The position numbers and the translations under genes were made by a program. This document shows, in pieces, positions 59,926 to 64,000 of a stretch of DNA of 64,000 nucleotides. The first letter of the stretch is position 1, and each line of letters opens with the position of its first letter. The stretch covers positions 300,040 to 364,039 of the forward strand of contig NZ_GG700642.1 of the NCBI RefSeq assembly GCF_000159995.1, given 5' to 3'. This stretch comes from Alloprevotella tannerae ATCC 51259 (GTDB taxonomy: Bacteria; Bacteroidota; Bacteroidia; Bacteroidales; Bacteroidaceae). The notes below the pieces were generated by a model, which was not told where the DNA came from, did no database searches, and worked only from the letters and a program-made list of their open reading frames with translations.

Positions 59926-61623
59926 ATGGTACGCAATATACTGAATGAATTGACCGCTCGCGGAGTGCGGCATCTAATTATCTCCGCACTATTTTTCGTG
60001 GTTTATGCCCTTTGCGGCACGGCGATAATGCTCACAGTCTTGTTTCTCATCGACCGTCATATACAGGGAGAAAGCATCTCTTTCATTTCGGCAGCATGGG
60101 TACTCGGCAGTCTGCTGGTCTTGAAAACCATATCCAATGCCATTGCCGATATGAGTAAGCATTTTGCCGGATTTGATCTTGTGGAACGTATCCGCGAGAA
60201 AATCATACTGAAACTGAAAATGTTCTCACTCGGTTTCTATACCAATGAGCGTCTGGGAGAGATAAGTACAGTCATTCACAAAGACGTTGATAATATGGAG
60301 ATGGTGGTGGGGCATCTTTGGACGCGAATGTCCGCCGACTTCATTGTAGCTCTAATACTCGGTATTGGACTATTTTGTGTGGATTGGCGCATGGGATTGA
60401 CGATGGTAGCCATTCTTCCCATTGCCCTATTTTCTCTGTATCGGGGTATTCGCTCGGGAATGAAAGCACAGGAGGAATCACAGGATAATCTGGCGGATAT
60501 GGTTAGCCTCTTTGTAGAATATGTCAAGGGCATCCCAGTTTTGAAAGTGTTTGGAGGAAAAGGAATGTTCCGTGACAGACTCGACCACTCTGTTGGTGAA
60601 TTTGGAGAAAGCAGTAAGAATATTTCTCGTTTGGCAGCTGTAAGTGTGGGTAGATACACTTTTCTTATAGAATTAGCTTTCGCTCTGATGGCTACAATCG
60701 GTCTTTGGTGGACGCAACAGGGGGAACTTTCTCTTTTTGCTTATTTAATGTTTATCATCGTCTCGAAAGAATTCTACAAACCTTTTGTCAATATGGAGAA
60801 TCATTGGTTGAATTACATCAAGGTAAAGGATAGTTACGGACGCATTTCCCATTTATTAAATGCCCCTGTTATCACCAATCCTGAACAGCCGAAAACAGCA
60901 ACCCATTTCAATCTTTCCTTTGATAAAGTGGATTTCCATTATGAGAAGGAAGGTTTTGAGATGAAAAATCTCACGTTCCATGTTCCCGAAGGAACGGTAA
61001 CGGCACTTGTTGGCTCTTCAGGTTCAGGTAAAACAACCATTACCAACCTGTTACTCCGTTTCTGGGAACCGCAGACCGGCAGTATTCGTATCGGTGGTAT
61101 AGACATTCGAGAAATGGACTATGATTATCTACTCGGCAAAATCAGTGTGGTGATGCAGAATGTTATTCTCTTTTCAGATACCATTGCCAATAATATCAAA
61201 GTGGGCAATCAACATGCTACGCAGGAAGAAATCGAGGAAGCGGCACGACGGGCGATGATACACGACTTTATCATCAGTCTGCCGGAAGGTTATGAAACAA
61301 AAATCGGAGAAAACGGTCTGGGGCTGTCTGGAGGTCAGAAACAAAGGCTTTCAATCGCCCGTGCGTTCCTCAAAGATGCTCCCATCATTCTTTTGGACGA
61401 GATAACGAGCAATGTCGATCCTGTTAATGAATATAAGATACAGCAGGCTATGTCCGCCCTTATCCGAAATCGCACAGTCTTGGTCATCGCCCATCACCTG
61501 CAAACCATCCGTAATGCTAATCAGATTATCGTGATGGACAAGGGACGCCTTGTAGAGAATGGGACGCATTCAGAACTTGCAGCAAAAAACGGAATGTATT
61601 GTAAACTATTGTCGATGCAGTAA
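59926..61623 (+). CDS. ABC half-transporter, exporter-type fold, second subunit
   Basis: It has about 565 residues. The start at 59926 (MVRNILNEL) is chosen because an AGGAGG sequence lies just upstream, 2 bp after the first subunit's stop. The longer frame from 59896 would overlap that subunit. It has a six-span membrane domain and an NBD with GSSGSGKTT, LSGGQKQRLSIARAFLK, ILLDEITSNVD and IAHHLQ. Glu-to-Ile after Walker B Asp-Glu (DEI) and H-loop HH differ slightly from the partner, consistent with a heterodimer. Confidence 0.87.
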   Translation: MVRNILNELTARGVRHLIISALFFVVYALCGTAIMLTVLFLIDRHIQGESISFISAAWVLGSLLVLKTISNAIADMSKHFAGFDLVERIREKIILKLKMFSLGFYTNERLGEISTVIHKDVDNMEMVVGHLWTRMSADFIVALILGIGLFCVDWRMGLTMVAILPIALFSLYRGIRSGMKAQEESQDNLADMVSLFVEYVKGIPVLKVFGGKGMFRDRLDHSVGEFGESSKNISRLAAVSVGRYTFLIELAFALMATIGLWWTQQGELSLFAYLMFIIVSKEFYKPFVNMENHWLNYIKVKDSYGRISHLLNAPVITNPEQPKTATHFNLSFDKVDFHYEKEGFEMKNLTFHVPEGTVTALVGSSGSGKTTITNLLLRFWEPQTGSIRIGGIDIREMDYDYLLGKISVVMQNVILFSDTIANNIKVGNQHATQEEIEEAARRAMIHDFIISLPEGYETKIGENGLGLSGGQKQRLSIARAFLKDAPIILLDEITSNVDPVNEYKIQQAMSALIRNRTVLVIAHHLQTIRNANQIIVMDKGRLVENGTHSELAAKNGMYCKLLSMQ

Positions 61624-61630
61624 GCTCGCT

Positions 61631-61678
61631 AAAAAAGGACAGGCTGTGAGAAATCTTTTTCCGCAGCCTATCCTTTTA
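61631..61678. terminator. Bidirectional terminator after ABC pair
   Basis: AAAAGGACAGGCTG (61633-61646) pairs with CAGCCTATCCTTTT (61664-61677) with one mismatch. A/T runs on both sides allow termination from both strands. It lies 10 bp after the ABC stop. Confidence 0.8.
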
Positions 61679-61692
61679 GATTACATGATTCT

Positions 61693-61989
61693 TCAACAAT
61701 GTCCTAAGCCCAAGGTATAGCAAAGAATCATAGGATAAGTTGAAGAGTTCTTTTCCGAAAGCCTGCCGATTATCCACCTTCGCAAAGTCTTTGCCTGTGG
61801 CGTGGTGATATGAAACGACAGCATCGTTATCATTTCGATACTGTACAAATCAATAAATCCTTGTTCAGAGCGGATTGTTCTCATCGCTTCCCTCTCCATC
61901 AAAAGATCTTCTCTGAATATTTCTTTGATTTGTGCGTTCACTTTGCCTGAGAAAGCCCCGAGCAGGTCGGCAATCTCACAAGCCGACAT
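61693..61989 (-). CDS. Small DNA-binding-like protein next to integrase
   Basis: This 98-residue protein contains SACEIADLLGAFSGKVNAQIKEIFREDLL, which reads as a helix-turn-helix, followed by FIDLYSIEMITMLSFHITTPQAKTLRRWI. Proteins of this pattern often precede integrase genes on Bacteroidales mobile elements. The role may be in excision or transcription control. Function not established. Confidence 0.55.
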   Translation of the reverse strand: MSACEIADLLGAFSGKVNAQIKEIFREDLLMEREAMRTIRSEQGFIDLYSIEMITMLSFHITTPQAKTLRRWIIGRLSEKNSSTYPMILCYTLGLGHC

Positions 61990-62061
61990 CTAAACAGGAG
62001 TTGACGGGATGTGTACATTTCCTTTCCCATCTATGGTTATAGTTCCTCTTTTCATAGTTGT

Positions 62062-63264
62062 TTAGTATTCATTGTTCTTTCGTCTTTCAATCAGCCTGTC
62101 CATATCCTCTGAGATTTTCTTCTCCGAGATCTTCGCATAGTTCTGCGTACTGGTAATGGAAGCATGTCCCATCATCTTGGCAATGCTTTCCGTACAGATA
62201 CCTGCCGAAATCAAGAACGATCCGAAGCTATGCCTTGCTTGATGGTAGGACAAATTCTCCCTGCGTCCGATGATGACACCCAGTTCATGTATCTCAAACC
62301 ATATCATGTCTCTGCTTGGCGAAGGGAAGACGGGTTGCGTGTCATCGGTCGTGTTATACAGGTTGATAATCTGCTCGGCTATCGGATGCAGGGGAATGAA
62401 TGCCTCTACTTTCGTCTTCCTGCGGTTAATCCGTATATAACGCCTTCCCTCAGCCGTCCTTCCTATGTGGTGCGGATAAAGCAATTGCGTATCAACATAC
62501 GCAAGCCCCGTAAAACAGGAGAAGATAAAAGTCCGTCGAGCCAATTCTTTCAACGGGTCATTCTGTGGCAATTTGAGTTCCAACAACAGTTTCAGCTCCG
62601 CTTTGCTGATGTGCATACGCTTGGCAGGTGGCTTCTTCTCATATTCGACTTCTTCCAATGGATTGGCTCTGATAATCTCATGGTCAACGGCAAGGTAAAC
62701 CAATCGGTTCAGCCAACAAAGGCAATGGTTGGTCTGCGATGCTCCGAAGTTCTTGTATCGCTTCAGGTAAACCTTGTATTCCCGTCCGAACTCCTCGGTG
62801 ATCTCCGAAAAGGCGATGTCCGTCTTTCCTTTCGAGTCCAAGAACTCACGGATATAGCTCTGGTAATACCGAGAACTCCTGTAGGTCGAAGTGGAGTCGA
62901 TTTCCTTGGAACGGACGGCAAGGCGTTCTCGCTCCCTTTCTCCCATTTTGAGCAGATGGGTAGGAATGACCGCATGACCTGCAATTTTGTTTTTCAATAG
63001 TTCGGCACTGACCACACCCTGTTCTTTGAGCATTTCATCATAGAGCTGCTCCGCATGCTTGCGGAACTCTTTCAGGCGATTGTTCGTCCGCACCTCTACG
63101 GTCTCCGCCTTTTTGGCATTCCACTGTTTGGGATTGCAGGAGATGCCGGTGGTTATCGTCGTACTTTTCCCGTCGATGGAGATTCGGCAGAGTACGGTGG
63201 TCGTGCCGTCCGCGCGGACTTTGCTTCGGTTGATGTATAACAATAAAGAAAATGTGCTACGCAT
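62062..63264 (-). CDS. Tyrosine recombinase (integrase) 1
   Basis: This 400-residue protein has an N-terminal Arm-like domain (SLLLYINRSKVRADGTTTVL, typical of Bacteroidales integrases) and a SAM-like core-binding domain (YRSSRYYQSYIREFL). The catalytic domain has HQARHSFGS (HxxR), MGHASI and TQNYAKI (the tyrosine). The usual first arginine in TGLR is replaced (TGLAYVDTQ), as in IntDOT-like enzymes. It is the first of two tandem recombinase genes. Confidence 0.93.
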   Translation of the reverse strand: MRSTFSLLLYINRSKVRADGTTTVLCRISIDGKSTTITTGISCNPKQWNAKKAETVEVRTNNRLKEFRKHAEQLYDEMLKEQGVVSAELLKNKIAGHAVIPTHLLKMGERERERLAVRSKEIDSTSTYRSSRYYQSYIREFLDSKGKTDIAFSEITEEFGREYKVYLKRYKNFGASQTNHCLCWLNRLVYLAVDHEIIRANPLEEVEYEKKPPAKRMHISKAELKLLLELKLPQNDPLKELARRTFIFSCFTGLAYVDTQLLYPHHIGRTAEGRRYIRINRRKTKVEAFIPLHPIAEQIINLYNTTDDTQPVFPSPSRDMIWFEIHELGVIIGRRENLSYHQARHSFGSFLISAGICTESIAKMMGHASITSTQNYAKISEKKISEDMDRLIERRKNNEY

Positions 63265-63289
63265 AATTCGTTTGTTATCTATGGGGTGT

Positions 63290-64000
63290 TTATAATATGA
63301 GTTTCAAATCCTTTGTCGCTTCGATGTATTTGTCCATATCCTCGAAAAGCTTCTTGGGTGTAACCTTCGCATAGACCTGAGTAGTTTGCAGGTTGGAATG
63401 CCCCAGCATCTTGCAGATGGTCTCGATAGGAACGCCGGCTTCCAAGGTAATCAGCGATGCAAACGAGTGCCTGCCGGCATGGTAGGTCAGGTCTTCCTTG
63501 ATGTCGGCAAGGACAGCCAGACATTTCATGAGGCGGCGCATATTGGGATAGTGCAACATCGGGAAGAGAGTCTGACGGTCGTCATCCCTGTATTTCTCTA
63601 TCAAGGCAAGGGCTTCGGGCAGCAGCTTGACACAGGCATGAAGCTCGTTTTTCTTGCGGCGGTATTTAAGCCACAGCCCGCCATTGTCATCCGTGAACAG
63701 ATTGTCACGTGTAACGGAAACGGCATCGGCGTAGGCTGTTCCCGTATAGCAGGCAAAGAGAAAGAAATCTCTTGCCAAGATATGAGAGCTACGATGTTCG
63801 GGAATGACCAAGTCACGGATTTTCTCGAAGGATTCTCGGCTTAGGGCTTTCGGCGTTTTTTCCTTTGGTTGGGGAAGACTGAAGTGGGCGAAGAAGCATC
63901 TGTCGGCATAACCTTCCTTGTAGGCTCTACGGCATACTTTTTTGATGATGGCCAGGTAGTGTCGGCTGGTCTCTATGGCAAGCCCTTTGTCGTCCACGAC
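63290..64000 (-). CDS. Tyrosine recombinase (integrase) 2, cut by window end
   Basis: At least 235 residues of the C-terminal part are present. The catalytic domain has YHAGRHSFAS (HxxR), MLGHSNL and TQVYAKV (tyrosine). Again the first Arg is replaced (TGTAYADA). The N-terminus lies beyond the window. It starts 25 bp upstream of integrase 1 in the same direction. Tandem recombinases are common at the ends of Bacteroidales integrative elements. Confidence 0.92.
   Translation of the reverse strand, partial: VVDDKGLAIETSRHYLAIIKKVCRRAYKEGYADRCFFAHFSLPQPKEKTPKALSRESFEKIRDLVIPEHRSSHILARDFFLFACYTGTAYADAVSVTRDNLFTDDNGGLWLKYRRKKNELHACVKLLPEALALIEKYRDDDRQTLFPMLHYPNMRRLMKCLAVLADIKEDLTYHAGRHSFASLITLEAGVPIETICKMLGHSNLQTTQVYAKVTPKKLFEDMDKYIEATKDLKLIL

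Noticed and set aside
38016-64000. A direct repeat of the tRNA-Leu 3' end marking an element boundary
   Set aside because: I looked for GGTTCGACCCCGGGTCTGGG downstream and found no second copy, so no att pair is called.

Overview
The window looks like the chromosome of an anaerobic Bacteroidales bacterium, closest in content to Porphyromonas. The evidence is a PorZ-like type IX secretion (T9SS) protein, a PorV-like barrel, several proteins with T9SS-type C-termini, an HmuY/HmuR-like haem locus, BACON lipoproteins, a DUF4290-murA-rimM-dxr-rseP gene cluster, and promoters of the Bacteroidetes type (TTG, 19-20 bp, TAnnTTTG). These assignments come from reading motifs and architecture; no database search was possible.

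Positions 1-37,700 are core chromosome, nearly all on the minus strand. In order they hold: the 5' end of a 16S rRNA gene with its leader and promoter; a lipoprotein; HU; a leuS-yitT-glycosyltransferase-rdgB-porZ operon; rnr; a DUF4294 protein; a plus-strand HU-like protein; and a higBA toxin-antitoxin pair. Next is a five-gene surface operon (two BACON lipoproteins, an S8 protease, a PorV-like barrel and a T9SS-type secreted protein). A haem-uptake operon follows (T9SS-like protein, calycin-like protein, HmuY, HmuR-like receptor), then tsaB-DUF4290-murA-rimM-dxr-rseP with an adenine DNA methyltransferase at the end.

Positions 38,000-49,550 start at tRNA-Leu(CAA) and are patchier. They contain DUF1643, a truncated mobile-element HTH gene, an unknown secreted protein, about 1 kb of decayed sequence, two methyltransferases, a large cleaved-adhesin/FN3 surface protein and pflBA.

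Positions 49,560-64,000 are mobile DNA. A clean IS982-family insertion with a 5-bp target duplication sits in an IS1380 transposase remnant. Beyond it are an RteC-domain gene, an iron-acquisition cargo (AraC regulator, DUF4374 lipoprotein, TonB receptor, two exporter-type ABC half-transporters of the YbtPQ/IrtAB kind), an HU-like gene and two tandem tyrosine recombinases, the second cut by the window end. This resembles part of an integrative conjugative element or its remnant.

The most unusual signal is non-coding: tandem arrays with a 21-22 bp period. One 22-bp family (core CTCGTGATAAAAA + GGCTT) occurs in three separate intergenic regions. Three more arrays of unrelated sequence share the 21 or 22 bp period, and one abuts the promoter of the mobile HU-like gene. 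The five-gene BACON/S8/PorV operon is the best candidate for a little-described protein system.
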